From: Styela clava
Taxonomy: Eukaryota > Chordata > Ascidiacea > Stolidobranchia > Styelidae
Direction: 5' to 3'
Assembly (NCBI RefSeq): GCF_964204865.1
Contig: NC_135252.1
Location: 2,356,001-2,420,000 of the forward strand
DNA: 64,000 bases
Part shown: one piece after another, positions 25,331 through 37,922 of the stretch
Layout of the letters: every line of letters begins with the position of its first letter
How positions within the stretch are numbered: the stretch's first letter is position 1
Notes under the pieces: model-generated
The model's input: only the letters and a program-made list of their open reading frames with translations
The model's database searches: none
Told to the model about the DNA's origin: nothing
Made by a program: the position numbers and the translations under genes

Positions 25331-26500
25331 GATGTCATAAGATCACTGTCCTATTGTGGATTTAATGTAACATGCTCGAAAAAAACAAATCGTAAACCCA
25401 TATCGCATCAATTGGACAATTAATTAAACATATAATACATTTTTAAAAAATGGTTGTTTAACAATATTCAATGCTGTATAATCGGTGAAATTCTGTAAAA
25501 AAAAGTATAAAATAAATTGATGTCAGAATAGTTTCATCGTTTTACCAACAACGAGTAGAATATCTTACATTTTAATTACTTGCGACCTTCAGATATATTT
25601 TGTTATTATGTTTAAGATAGCAGGACTTTTTTATTCAACGCACAGACTCAACACTTATAAACAACCCAAAGCGTAAATCGGCAACGTTTCTGTCCACTAA
25701 TAGTCAGTCAGTCAGTATAGTTTACTTATACTATACACTAATACGATACGAACATTAATGTTTGAATCGAGTCATCACTGAATTATATATATGTTGTCCT
25801 AATGACACATGAAAGGCGATTTTTAGAGTCATGATAGTTATATTGAAAATGAATATATTGCATATTTTTAATATTAATAAACAAATTATAAAGGAAATGT
25901 TGCAATGAAAGCTTTTATTGGTGAATGCAAAGAAAACTTGGTCGTGTGTTACAAAATACGACGTACGAGACTACAATTAACTAATCTTAAAAAATCTTGA
26001 GCTCCATTTCTTATTTTGTCGATAAGAATGAATTTTACGCTATTCACGTTTGAAACCTTTTATCTATTTTAATTGTTCCCAATTTGATTTATTAATAATA
26101 AATGATGATGCGTATGTATAACAATTATGAAGTCAAATTATAATCATACAGCATCATGGCTTTCATCAATTCCACTCCGTTCGGCTCACTCATGACATCT
26201 AACGAACTTGGATACATTTTACACAAGGATAACGCATATTCACATAAATAGTCAAGTTACTTATTTATCGCGAGAAAACAGGAAACTTCAGTAAGTAATA
26301 AAATTTATTACGACATTCTGGGAACGCATTAAAACAACATCATCATTGTCCAATCGACACAAAACGATTGGTTACAGGCTCATTGTGCGAAGGTTCAAAG
26401 TATCAAGAATGAATCTCCGGTGTAGCATGAATACATTGCACCATAACGGCAACGATACGATATGCGGCTATGATACATTTGTTCAAATGGAGTTGATATA
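25331..26500. other. Intergenic, no supported gene
   Basis: AT-rich sequence following the LINE fragment. Nothing else can be recognised. Confidence 0.4.
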
Positions 26501-26507
26501 AAATGTC

Positions 26508-26606
26508 TTAACGATGATCATCACGATGACGATATAGGTCTGCAAGAACGTGAACTATAACTGCCAACAAAGTGAACCCCATGACTAATCGCAGGAAGCC
26601 ATTCAT
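26508..26606 (-). CDS. Candidate 32-residue transmembrane micropeptide or last exon
   Basis: The minus strand reads ATG to TAA in 33 codons. The product begins MNGFLRLVMGF and ends ADLYRHRDDHR: one hydrophobic helix of about 17-20 residues followed by a charged, His/Arg/Asp-rich end. The AATAAA on the minus strand near 26300 could serve as a polyadenylation signal. A tag trinucleotide directly upstream (26612-26614) could be a splice acceptor, making this a terminal exon, but no polypyrimidine tract precedes it. I recognise no homologue. A frame this short can arise by chance, so the call is speculative. Confidence 0.15.
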   Translation of the reverse strand: MNGFLRLVMGFTLLAVIVHVLADLYRHRDDHR

Positions 26607-26766
26607 CCAATCTAGAATTCACATCCTTGATGCGACCAAATTTTTGCTCTTTTCACCATCCAAAACGGATTGCAATTAATTTTCCCAAAATATTTACAAT
26701 TAATTTAATCGAATCCTGTAGAGATACCTTCTACGGCATGCCCTTTCAATAAGCAATCGGGTCCTT

Positions 26767-26985
26767 CCCCCCCCCCCCCCCTTAGATATGTAAAAAAATA
26801 AAATATTTTTTCTGTTTCATAGATAACAATTTTCCGTAGCTTGAAATGCTTTTTAGACCCTAACAACTAATAAAAACACGCGTATTTCAACGTTCGATCG
26901 GACCTGCTAGCTGTTTCGGTCCAACTCGGCAAATAAAAATTTCAGAACCCCGTCTTTAGAAATTTCCGGCTACGCCCCTGAGCTT
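26767..26985 (-). repeat. Fragment of a 'GGGGCGTAGCC' dispersed repeat with C15 run
   Basis: On the minus strand this reads caggggcgtagccggaaatt near 26982 and ends in a poly-G run (C15 on the plus strand, 26767-26781). Repeats with the phrase GGGGCGTAGCC followed by a G run are familiar in marine invertebrate genomes. A weaker relative, gtgacgaagccaggagggct, lies at 39375-39395. Confidence 0.5.
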
Positions 26986-27359
26986 GGTAAGGTTGACTTT
27001 GACGGCAAATCCTGTTCGTTTATTATACATTTGCACTCGCTATGTAAATGCTTTCTCTGGGCAGAAACTATCTAATACTGACCAGCGATTTCTAGCTGTT
27101 TAGGCGTCACAAGATAATTGATAGTCGGGCAATATAACAGTTAGATTCTTAAAACACAGCGTTATCACCAACACCAAGACAATTAATTTACAAAAATAAA
27201 ACAACGACATCGAGAATATTTTCGATTTCAGACCCAAGTACAGTATTCCATCATTGTTAGCAGCTGTCATAGAACAATCCGCGGTCATGCATGCTTGCTA
27301 TTTGATCTCTCGGCCGTGCTCGTCAACTGTCCAAATCTCTAAGTAGTTTGGCCAATCAA

Positions 27360-27608
27360 TCAATCATTTATTTTGGTTCTCCGGCATAAACAATACAAAA
27401 AGTAAACAGACAAAACAAAATGCAGAGACACCTGGGAGACGGGCCAGCCACTTTCAGGCAAAAGCAATTCCTCTAATGAAATCAACGTATCTGAGTAACG
27501 TGGCTGAGAGGTACCAAGTATTTCGCGAATGCGAGTGGCTACAAAGGCCTTAAATCTGAGCGATTTATATCTTGAATATCTCAATACACAAGTAGAGTCA
27601 GACAACAT
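27360..27608 (-). pseudogene. BEL/Pao-like retrotransposon scrap joined to a LINE-like 3' tail
   Basis: The minus-strand frame starts with STCVLRYSRYKSLRFKAFVA followed by RIREILGTSQPRY and SLEELLLPES. This resembles the RNase H-proximal region of BEL/Pao polyproteins, where a YI-(8-10)-FKTFVANR-I-EI segment precedes the 'NPAD.ASRG' region. That last motif is missing, so sequence is deleted. The remainder (27360-27450) is homologous to the tail at 32020-32120, ending ccaaaataaatgattgattgattg. It is therefore a composite of two decayed elements, not a gene. Confidence 0.5.
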
Positions 27609-28002
27609 ATACCAAATGGAAGGGTAAAATTAACAAATGTACGGTCAATAGGATATTTTGCAATTCTAAGCGAAGTGCTGTCATATCGTAGATGGACCTT
27701 CGTTTTGGCTGCAATGATACTACACTAATAATTCTGCGAGGAATGCTCCGATATTGTATACCGGTATGCTACCGCACTATCTGCCACTTCCGATGCATCA
27801 CAGAATATATGAATTTCGTACGAAGAATATTCACATTTGAATTGACGAGAAATCAAAAGATCCTAAAGAATTCATCCACTTTGTTCAAAACTTCAATCTC
27901 TTATAGTCGAAATCTTCATCCCAAGATAGCTTGTCACGCCAACATTATCACAATTATAGTTTGGTTTTGCTGACAATCCAAACGAATCACAAAGTGAGCT
28001 GG

Positions 28003-28329
28003 TTACACCGATGGCGTTTCTCTTGGTAGCAAAATCAGGGAACTCCTGGTTTTCAAATATGAAGCGATCCCGCTGGCTGTCTCAATGCATGTCAAGAGAT
28101 TTTTGCACACGGAATCTGTCGAGATCCTAATTAACATTAACGGAGACGCGCAGACTGGATATTTCACGCAAATCCGATTTAAAAATCGAAACGCACTTGG
28201 TTGCTTTTGCGTGTCACATCTTGATTGTATCTTCAGGTGTTGATATGGCGGAATCGACATCCCATTTCGACGGAAGTAAATCATCATCAAGTCTCTATCA
28301 GTAGTTGTTTCTAGAATGCGTATTTCCAC
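28003..28329 (-). pseudogene. Decayed open frame, possibly retrotransposon-derived
   Basis: An open frame of 108 codons lies upstream, in transcription order, of the BEL/Pao-like scrap and on the same strand. Part of it (TQKQPSAFRFL) resembles the 'ALRFLW' segment of BEL/Pao reverse transcriptases, but the rest does not match well. It could be the same broken element or a chance frame. Confidence 0.25.
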
Positions 28330-28666
28330 GCAGCTCGATTAAAACAAACGTTAGCTGTAAGTAATCGAATCATATAAAACATGGCTTCTATATCAGAGTT
28401 GGAAGCTATTAAATCGCGTCACGAGGCTAATGTTTGAACCTACGGCACAGCAAATAGATGTGTAGAGTCAAAAACCAATTCTTTTTTATCTGGCTTGTTG
28501 GGAGTTTCAGCGTGGTGATGAGGCAGGTAACAAGTTCGAGGTCCGCGGGTCACCTTCTCGTCTGGCTATATGGTGTCATGTTAGCCAGCAATTTCTTCGT
28601 TACACATACGCTTACCAGAGCATGATGTTACAAAGCAAAACTGACAGATTCAGTCGCTTATTACTT

Positions 28667-28896
28667 ATCGATCTTAAGAGGTATTTGTATGTCTGTGTGT
28701 GTGTGTCTGTTAGATGAACGCGATATCTCACGAACGCGTGGTTGAATCTGCTCCAAATTTTGCATGTGCATGCACCTTACCTCGGACCAGACGCCTATCG
28801 ATTTTGGGTTAATTATGTCGTATAATTAGCGAGTTATTAACTAATTACCGATCTAAGATCGATAAGTCTTCGGTCTCCGACCGATATTCTCGTTTC
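28667..28896. repeat. Dispersed repeat with palindromic ends, copy 2
   Basis: A shorter copy of the repeat at 18412-18792. It begins cttatcgatctt and ends agatcgataagtcttcgg then ccgatattctcgttt. It shares most of the core phrases in the same order but lacks about 140 bp between the two Cla-like ends. It contains a short (GT)n stretch at about 28695-28707. Confidence 0.75.
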
Positions 28897-29074
28897 CTGT
28901 TTGACCCACTATATTGAATTCACGTTTTCTAAATTGGATTCATTCAGCAAGTCAGGATAACATATTCTAATTATTTTTTCATGTTAAATGAAACAAGGTT
29001 TTGCATAAAAATTCTGAAATATTAGCTCATAAGAATGTGAACATTCATACTCATAGTAAGGTCAGGTAACAAAA

Positions 29075-31066
29075 TTAGTGATTTGTGGATTTTCCAACAC
29101 TTAAATCTGTGAACGACTGTGGTATATTGTAAAGCCAAACTTTGTCAATGCCATGGCCTATTACTTTTACTGGTTTCCAATTCGGAAATCGAAATCTGCA
29201 TGCAACAACATGCGATCCCAGGTGTAGTTCCTGTGCAAGCTTCTCTTCCAATCTTGGCATCTGTAATTAATTATTTTGTCTGGTACATCATCAATAAACC
29301 AAATAATACATTTAAATCTCGAGACATTGACTAAAAAACACTATGATGACTGAGTTCTGATAGCCTAACATAGCTTTTCTCAATTGTCCACAAATATAAT
29401 TGATTAACTATATAAGAGTGTCTTCGCAATCACCAAACCTTAACTTATTAAAAAACCAAAACAAGTTTTGAGTTTTTAATTATGATTCTGGGAGGAGAGA
29501 AAATAAAACTATTGACTTTGGTTACCAAATTGGGTCTGTCGCGGTCCAGGTATTCATTTCAGATACATGTACTTGCATGGAGGAAGCTGTAACTATAAGT
29601 TTTTATTTGAAATAGTCAGAGATGAGTCCAGATATCTTATCAAAAATATCCGTTATACACCAACAATTAAGCCTGCCAAATTCGTCACCTGACAACTTTT
29701 ATTAAGAAGAAATTAACCTATTTTTGCCCTCATCCTAATTTGACATATCTTGTGTCGCTGCTAAACTCTTTACTAGATATTGATAAAGCAGGAAATAATT
29801 GAAAAATTGAAGATGCAACAAACCATTTGATCAACCCCAAAAATGACAACATTTTCATATTTCTGAAAATCTGTTTTCCATAAGTCTCGTCTTACAAATG
29901 TAGCCTTAGACGATAATCCAAGACGAAAAGCTTTCACCTAAATATACATCATGAGAAATATTAGAACAGATGAAGAATTAAGTAATATTCAGATATGAAA
30001 CTAATGAATATGAAGTATTCCATACCTTGCTATAAAATACAAGCCATGGATTAAGTTCATATCCTGATGCAATGAAGCCATTTCTTGCTGCTTCTATGAC
30101 CTGTAAAATATTATAGCCAGTCATTATTATGATATATCAATAATGCATCTGGAAGAACAATCACTAACCGCTATGCAAGTTGGGTATAACCTATATAATG
30201 TGCTTGGGGATAAATGAAGAAAACTGCAACTGATCAGTGATTTTGTGAACTATCCTATGCGAGAGCCAAGAAATCCTCTCAGCTATTCAGACTAATATTA
30301 TCAAATTAAATTCAGTCCTATGTAATGAAAAATAAAGTTGAGTTATTAGCACATATGGGTTACCAAATGATATCCAAATTTCATTATTCACTGAGGTTAA
30401 ATTACTACTAAGTTCACTCCACTACAAGGCTCTGTATAATTATCCCCCATACACAGGAAGTTACCACATTCAAAGACACTATCATAATATAAAATAATAA
30501 AAGGTAAAATTACAATTCTTCCATCTCCACTGCCAATATCTGCAAGTTTTCCACCACGATGGGGTAAAGCTGAAATTACGTTTCTTACTTGTACTTCAGT
30601 TGCAGGGATGAATGGAAGACAAAACTGAATGAAAATAAAAGTTATTTTGGATGCACGTAAGAAAGTTTTTTTGCTATGAAAAAGCATCATAAGCAGTTTT
30701 TCCATTTAGGAAATTTACTGCATGAAAGAGTATAAAGAGAGTAGAATTCTGCATTTTTTTTGAAGCATTTTATAAATTTTTTCGATTAAAATGTAAACAT
30801 AAAAAACATTTTTGTTCGACATGAATCAGTGAAAACTTGAAAAATGAACCAGAGGTAATTACACCATATCAATGACAATGATTTGAAATCAAGTTTACCT
30901 TGCGCAGAGCTGGTGATATAAATGGAGCGGCACCAATACACAATGCTACAACTGCTCCAGCAGTAACACCTAGTGCAGTCAATCCCCAGATAGAACGAGG
31001 CTTCTCGTTGTTTGTTTCTGCAGATTCAGTGATGATACTACCCAAATCAACACCGGGCGTATTCAT
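29075..31066 (-). CDS. ATPSCKMT: ATP synthase c-subunit lysine N-methyltransferase (FAM173B family)
   Basis: Five phase-0 coding exons with GT-AG borders join in frame: 30899-31066, 30514-30624, 30026-30100, 29824-29937 and 29075-29260, giving 217 residues. In animals this family trimethylates the conserved lysine of the F1Fo ATP synthase c subunit in mitochondria. An N-terminal hydrophobic segment (about residues 27-52) matches the membrane and targeting region of the family. It is followed by the family signature LPFIPAT (59-65). The S-adenosylmethionine motif I is DIGSGDGR (85-92), then [12 protein letters not shown] (106-117), the segment RRDLWK, and ENVVIFGV (147-154). The last exon holds the conserved VACRF.FP.W.P and GID.VWLYN blocks. 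The length is close to the human protein and no inactivating lesion is seen. The ATG at 31066 gives the expected N-terminus. Confidence 0.95.
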
Positions 31067-34000
31067 ATAGATCGATCATAGATCAGTTCAGCAAAGTATT
31101 AAAGTAGGCTAGTTCTGAAATATTAGTATATGGTAATCCTATCCTTCTGATGCTGTAACGACTGGATAAACTTCCGGCATTTGATGCTTTAGTCTTTGGG
31201 TAATATTAAACAACATTTTGCAGTTTTAGGTGTGGCGAATCGTGCAATGCGTCAGGAATAAGTACCGGTAATGATGCAAAACCATAAGGGTACGGTAGGG
31301 TAAGCCATGGATATGTTGAGATTCTGCATGTGCTACCGGTATCGTACGTACTGACTTAGATAAATTGATTCCGGTATTGTACCTGGCTGGATGCTGGTAC
31401 CGGACCGATAGTCTAATACGCCACTGTAATAAAAGAATGTTTCGCTACCGTGAGTGGAAAATATGGAAATCCTTGCTATTAGAGTACCAATACCGGTGCC
31501 AGGATACTGTAAATTCAGCGATTTTATTTTCTTTAACTGACGTCGTCCATCAATTCTATGCATATTAAACCAATATCGGTACCGTGACAGTATTAATAAT
31601 ATCTCGCCTTTCGGGCAACATTGACGCGTCGACACCAAAGTGACTTTGGTTGAATTGACACTATTGTCTGGAGGGGAAGCACCGCGCTTCACGAAAAATA
31701 GATTTTTCATATGTCATAAATATACCGGTTTTTAGCGAGTTCTTTTGTTATTGACTCGCTCATACGTAGCATAACTGATAACCAATAACGCGGCCACAAC
31801 AGCAATGCAACAAAAATATATAGCATATATCGGAAATCCAATAAAATCTTCAATCTAAAAGGACCAGTCGTGCATCCTCTGATCAGTGTTTGTATAATTG
31901 AATCGATTTATTTGAAGTTATTGCCCGATTCCGTATCGTGTATTTTTATTGTGTCATTTGACTGTTTTTGGTGGACGGGCGCGTATTTTCGCGTTTTTAA
32001 CTTTGTCTTCAAGTTATGTCCGTCCTCCAGGTCCTCTGCATTTTGTCACTTTTGTATTTGTTCGTTTGTTGTTGTTTTGTTTTATACCAGAGCGACCGAA
32101 ATAAAATTGATTGATTGATTTTATTGAACCAGCCGCCGTCGGGTGCGGATGTGGCTACTTCGAGCCGCGCAGAGGCTGGCTAACTGCCTGTCCCCCCAAA
32201 AAATCTGTGTGACATCACAGAGAATGATAATAGAGAATTCACTGACGGGATCAAAGGTCGTTCCACATGAGTAAAGAGGTACGGAAGTAGGGAATACGGT
32301 GTCTTTCTCAGCGCGATCTATTTCAGCGTTGGCCGTTTGGTGTTAAAATATCGCGGGTTTGTATCTAGCCAATCCATAAGTTCAGGGTCATGATTTTCTT
32401 TTCTCAGGAGTCTTTGCCAGATCGGGCCGAAGAACAGAATATAGTGTTTTCACAGCCCTGCTTTCTTAGACTTGACATAGGAGTAGCTGCATCCCGGCAC
32501 TGCATAATGTGTTCCAGCTGACATAGTGAAAAAATATTTAAATCACTTAATATATATATATATATAACAATACTCACGTATCGATACCACAAATACTTGG
32601 TTTTCTTCTCCAAACTGTCTTCCCTCTTCACAAAAATTGAAATAAAGGATTCCTGTGCAAGTATGGTACGATTAGAACTATATGTACCGGTAGATGGATT
32701 AGAGCTAAGTTGCCTACAATACTGTGGTACGAGCCTGAAAGCAAAATCACCGAAAATGATATAGCAATATCTGAATAATATTATTGCTACTGCTGTCAGT
32801 TCAGCAGTTGACGGTGCCAGGCTATCGTACCGTGTTAGGACAAGTTCACAGTCTGTGACATAAATATCGCATCGAAAAGAAAGCTAGCGTGATTTTTTAG
32901 TGCTAACGTACTCATATATATATATACAAAGCGTTACAAAATAACTTAAAAATGCCCGAAGCTGGGGGCAACAAAAAACCTTTGGTCAAAATATTTGGCG
33001 GCAAAGGATAAGCTGAGAAGGTCATACCTCTGGGTGGTTCACGTAACTGCTGGTCGGTTACGGCTTCCTCCACCACCAAGTCCATGCTTCCGAAAACAAA
33101 CAATATAACTAATCCCATACCCGACTTGGAATAGTAACCGGACGAGAGGCAGTGGTTCGCCATATGGATAAGCCGTCTTATCGGCTTTCCTCTCCCCCGG
33201 GATAAATATGTAAATCCTATCCTATCCTCTTTACTCATGCGGAACCATGACTTCACACAGAAGTGGTATCTCTATGTTGACCCTCTATAGTTTATAGCAT
33301 TGGTCTCAAACTGGGGGCCGCGGTCGCTTAGGGGTCCGTGAAGCGATCTTAAGGAGACCGCGAGACAACTTTAACCTCGGCACAGAAGCACTTTGATTCA
33401 AGGTGAAATTTTGATGTCATGTTTTTAGATGTATCGGTATCGGCCAATTTTCGGTATCGGTATCGGCTAAATGAAGACCGATATTTCCGATATGTTTACC
33501 TTTTGATATGATTCAGAATGTTTTAATAAATAAGTTGGAATACTGATGTTTAAATTATTTTTTTCTTGGGGCAATCGTGAACTATGAGCCATACGCGTCC
33601 CCACCCCGCGAGTAGAAACGAGAATGAGATTCTGACCTGTTCTTAGTTATTTATCAGCCAAACGCTCAACTATTTTTACTGGCAAATTTTTGTATTGACG
33701 TTTTTAATATTACATAGTTTTATGAATAAATATATCAATCGAATATTAGTGTCGTCATATTGGAACAAAATCTTGCGCACGCAACTCAATGTCTCAATTT
33801 GATAGGATAAGGGGGCTAAACATTTATTTATTTCACAACCCTGGTAGCAAAACCTCATGAGCGGGGATAGCCATACCCATCGACTATTTCGAATACATTC
33901 TGAAAATATTTTCGATACTGAAATTCCGAATACATTGTAAAATCCCCCTCATAAATACAATTCACTTTCCTAAAATCCAGGGACATATAAATTAGGCTTT

Positions 34001-34253
34001 GATAATGTTATCATTGTAAAGCAGTCATAAGGCATGTGCGATATATATGAATTTGCTCTAAGAATGTAGACTTAATAAGCATTACGGTATTTACACCTAT
34101 AAACTGTGGTGGTAATTGACAAGCACAAAGATAAGAGCAACTGGGCTCCCAGTTTTAAAACATAGTGTAAAAACGTCTTTATTCACAGCATATCGGTACG
34201 CGCTTTTTGGCACGGTTATAAATTCTGACTGTTTATCGTTAAGCGCTAGTGTC
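31067..34253. other. Intergenic, repeat-rich, no supported gene
   Basis: The first few hundred bases (31080-31340) should hold the promoter of the methyltransferase gene. The stretch 31250-31730 is unusually rich in accggta-type words. 31870-32120 is a LINE-like 3' end. 32240-32275 and 33228-33250 share an inverted phrase (catgagtaaagagg and cctctttactcatg). A single hAT-like end (ggtctcaaactgggggccgc) stands at 33302 without a partner that I could find. Confidence 0.5.
31870..32122 (+). mobile_element. LINE-like 3' untranslated tail
   Basis: The segment ends tttataccagagcgaccgaa followed by ataaaattgattgattgatt, a short tandem tail typical of LINE 3' ends. The piece with cctccaggtcctctgcattttg matches the minus strand at 27360-27450 (ctcccaggtgtctctgcattttg, then the same kind of ending). 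These are therefore two 5'-truncated copies of one family. No reverse transcriptase is left here. Confidence 0.6.
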
Positions 34254-35694
34254 ATTTAGTCCAGGAGTGCACAACACGGGGCACGCGTGCCAAATTTGGC
34301 ACGCCATGCGCTCAAACGTGGCACGCGAACGGTTTTGTAAAAACTTTAGTTTATTTATGATAAACATCAAAATTGTACCATTATATCGAAAGAAACTTCA
34401 ATGATCATGTTTATCCACACATTGCTAGCTCGTGGCCTGTTTCCGAAGGTAGTTGCTGAAAATAAGTAACACCTAAATTCACACTGATTGCAGCAATGAA
34501 CAAATCATTCGCTGCAAAAGAAAAGAAAATGAGACTCGTGGATTTCAAGACTCGTGGACAAGCGAATATCTTTTTTTCGAATATATATAAACAGAAGCCC
34601 CTATTCTTGGTTTGTTGGACAACTCTTTCTATTTTAAAAGCCTTCAATGTGAAGAGACACCATAACGCGCTACATCAACACAAATATGATAAAACTGTCG
34701 GAAAGCCGAGAGAAAGTTTGGTGTCGAAACTATAAAATTCTCTGGGAGTGCAACAGGACGTATTTAAAAAGCCCATCGGGGAAAATGGAAACGCCATCGC
34801 TGCATCTTATGTTTTAGCAGAAAAAGTTCCAGGCCATTCCAACAGAAAAAGCTATTCCAGACCATTCACAGATGGCGAGTTTGCTCGAGAATCAGCCTTT
34901 CGAAAACTACCATTCCTAGAAGAATTGAAGAAATTGGCGAAATCTTAATTCAATTCGTTTGTTACTCCAGACCGCTGCGGTCCATATAAAAATAACACAA
35001 ACAAATAAACATAAGCAAAAATACAATAAATACATAAAATACCCGATACGACAATCAGATGAGCAACTGCAATCGAAAATAGACCTTCGAATATTTTTCA
35101 CTGGCTTTTGATAAAAGCTGTGATATGAGTGATACTGAGCAATTATCAGTCCGCGCTGTAGCAAAAGACCCATCTGTTTATGAAGATCTTGTTTGACTTC
35201 TTCTTATTTATAACACAACACGTGGGGTAGATATAAAAGAAGCTGTGTTAAATGCGTTTCACTATAAAATTAGTTGGATTGACGACGGGGCAGCTTCTAT
35301 GACTGGTAAAGAAAACGGTGCGGTGGCGCTATTGAAAAAGTACTTGCAAGAATCTAATTTTACTCAGGACATTATTACTTTTCACTGCTTCATTCATCAA
35401 GAGTCTCTTTGTGCTCAAAGTATAAAGATGACCCATGTTATGGACGTTATTGTAAAATGTGTGAATAAAATTCTGTCGAAAGGATTGAAGCACCGCCAAT
35501 TTCGAGCATTCTTGTTGGAGATGAATACACAATACAAGGACTTATAGTCCGGCAGAATCGGACTTTAACATTGTTTTGGGACATAAATTTTTATTTATTG
35601 TTTAGATATAATGTAGATGACATAAATAATGATACCCAGGTGGGTGTGGAGTATATAATGTTGAGCAATTTTTTCTAAATGGATTTCAAGTATT

Positions 35695-35770
35695 CGTACC
35701 AAGATGACGCACAACCTGAATTCTAACCTGGTACATATGCAATGTTCAGGTTGTGCGCCATCTTGGTACG
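35695..35770. repeat. Near-perfect palindrome in the left terminal repeat
   Basis: The arm cgtaccaagatgacgcacaa continues cctgaa and is answered by ttcaggttgtgcgccatcttggtacg, with one mismatch over 26 bp and a 24-bp spacer. Single strands or transcripts would form a long hairpin. Confidence 0.9.
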
Positions 35771-37843
35771 ATTACTTCGGGAGCACCTTTTCGTTAAAAA
35801 CAATTATTTCACAACTACATGGGTTAGTTTTGAATACATAGTAACATTGCATCTCCTTACAATGTCAGAAATTCAATTTTAGTAGAATAAATGGTAGTTT
35901 ATTTCACTAAAATAAGCCAAGATCCATCGACAGCATCTAGCCACTTACTTTTGCGCTCGTCAAACTACATTTGTGTTGCTGCGGGCATTTCCTTTTCCTG
36001 CTTAAAGCTTAGGGACTTGGGAAATATTTTATTAATTGAAATGGATTGGAATATTCGACCTCGTCTTTTACTCCGAATAAGGCCATATAAAACCATCCAC
36101 TGGTATCTAACGATGTGTAACGTGTTTTCTTTTGGAAGAACCGGAACCTTTCAGGTGCAGCATTGACTTTGGCTAAATTAATATATCCTTGTGGAGATAG
36201 AAGGTATGCGTATGCAAAACCGAGATGTGCACCTGTTATGCCAACATAGTTGAGTCAAACATTTTGATCACTAGTACACATTTTCCTGCGTGCTTCGGTT
36301 GTACGTAGTAACGCGCACATTTTTGCGAACAAGCATCAAATTCCACTTGTTTATTGAGCTATAGGTTTCTTGAAGAGCTTTTGTGTATGATTTCATTCAA
36401 CAGAATTTGTATGCTGTTTTAAAGAATACTAGTTTCAGCTTTTCATTCATTCAAACCGCGTGTTGGAAGTAAGTTTTGTAATACTGCGTGTTGGTTTTCA
36501 AATGGTTTATTTATATCCATCACTTGACATCCTTAAATCGGTGATGCCAGTAAATCTTTAATACAAAAAAATCAGTATCATCTGCAATAAAAACAGCAGT
36601 ACCTACTCAAATGACAGCTGGGAGATGGATACTCATATTATCTGCTCCATCGCGTGCCTCTTACCAGTTTACATGAGTGCCAATTGGTATCTAAGCTCAG
36701 CCAGAGACAAAAAGTTTCGGACTGCGGTTGGCGTGACGAAATGTTTTTAAATATATAATCCACAATAAGATTATTTGATGCATATTACTGAAAGTTACGC
36801 CTTATATGTCTTTTCCCATTGCACTATTCCTTTACTGATTTACTATGACGCTCATCTGACATAGTTTTTCAGGTGTGTAGATAGGTATAATCTTTTCCAC
36901 GCTGTTCAGATGGGAATGCGCGAATATATCTGAGAATCGCTAATATTGGTTTGCAATGCGATGAAATCCCATCCTGGCATTTCTGTCTCTCGCAATTGCT
37001 GCGTATTTTTATCGGAGAAGTTTTGTGGCGTGGTTATCAAATGAAGAACACATGGGAGTATTTTTTCCACTTCTCTACTACTCTCAAACCTTGACATTTC
37101 GTCAAATCATTTTTCCACTTAACCTTTTTTTGAAACATCCTCAACAACCACAATCAATTCACTGTATATATATTATTCATTGTCGAGAACAATAATGAAA
37201 TCATAAATTCTAAAACCCGTTTTCGTGAATTTTTTTGTTGTAGCTGAATTCGAGGGACAGCATGACAACAGGCAAGAGAAGCACGGTAGCCTCTTATAGT
37301 TTATGACAGGGTTTCCTGAAAGGGGACCACGGCCTCCTTGGAGGCCACTGGTCGGTTATCTGGGAGCACGAACAAACAGATGGAAATGAGAATATATAAT
37401 AACAATGTATTTTTATAGAAGAGAAGAAGCAAAAGTGTTGAAAGTCTTTGGTAGTTTAAAAAGCATTGGCATGGAACATAAGAATGAACTACATTCTTTC
37501 CCAGGGATATACTATAAATGTAGCAATTTTCTCATTCTTGTTGTCGTGATAGCATTATCTTTCACTGCATCGTCGTGATCATCCCGCTGCATAACAATCC
37601 TTGCTAGCAAATAATTTACTGTTCTCCACCGGGTGTATATCCACTTGAACCACTGCCGACTGCATTAGCAGGCTTGTATTGTTAATTGCAACAAAAGCGG
37701 GTATTTTGAAATAGTACACTTTATTTTACGCGTATGTTTCAACAGTATTTCCATATATATGGGTCGCGACCCACAGCTGGGTTCAAAAAATACCTAAAAG
37801 TTATTGATTTTCATTTCCTAGTAAATTTGATGGTTCCGTAGTT

Positions 37844-37922
37844 TGTGCACCAAGATGGCGCACAGCCTGAACATAGTATTGTAACAGGTTAGATTTCAGG
37901 TTGTGCGCCATTATGGTGCACA
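37844..37922. repeat. Matching palindrome in the right terminal repeat
   Basis: The arm tgtgcaccaagatggcgcac continues agcctgaa and is answered by ttcaggttgtgcgccattatggtgcaca, with about two mismatches over 28 bp. It is related in sequence to the palindrome at 35695-35770. Confidence 0.9.

Noticed and set aside
31365..31710. Overlapping open frames on both strands
   Set aside because: They arise from the accggta-rich repeat-like stretch. No domain, start context or splice site supports coding.
33302..33370. hAT-like end ggtctcaaactgggggccgc
   Set aside because: I found no matching opposite end or target duplication, so I did not call an element. It may be a solitary remnant.
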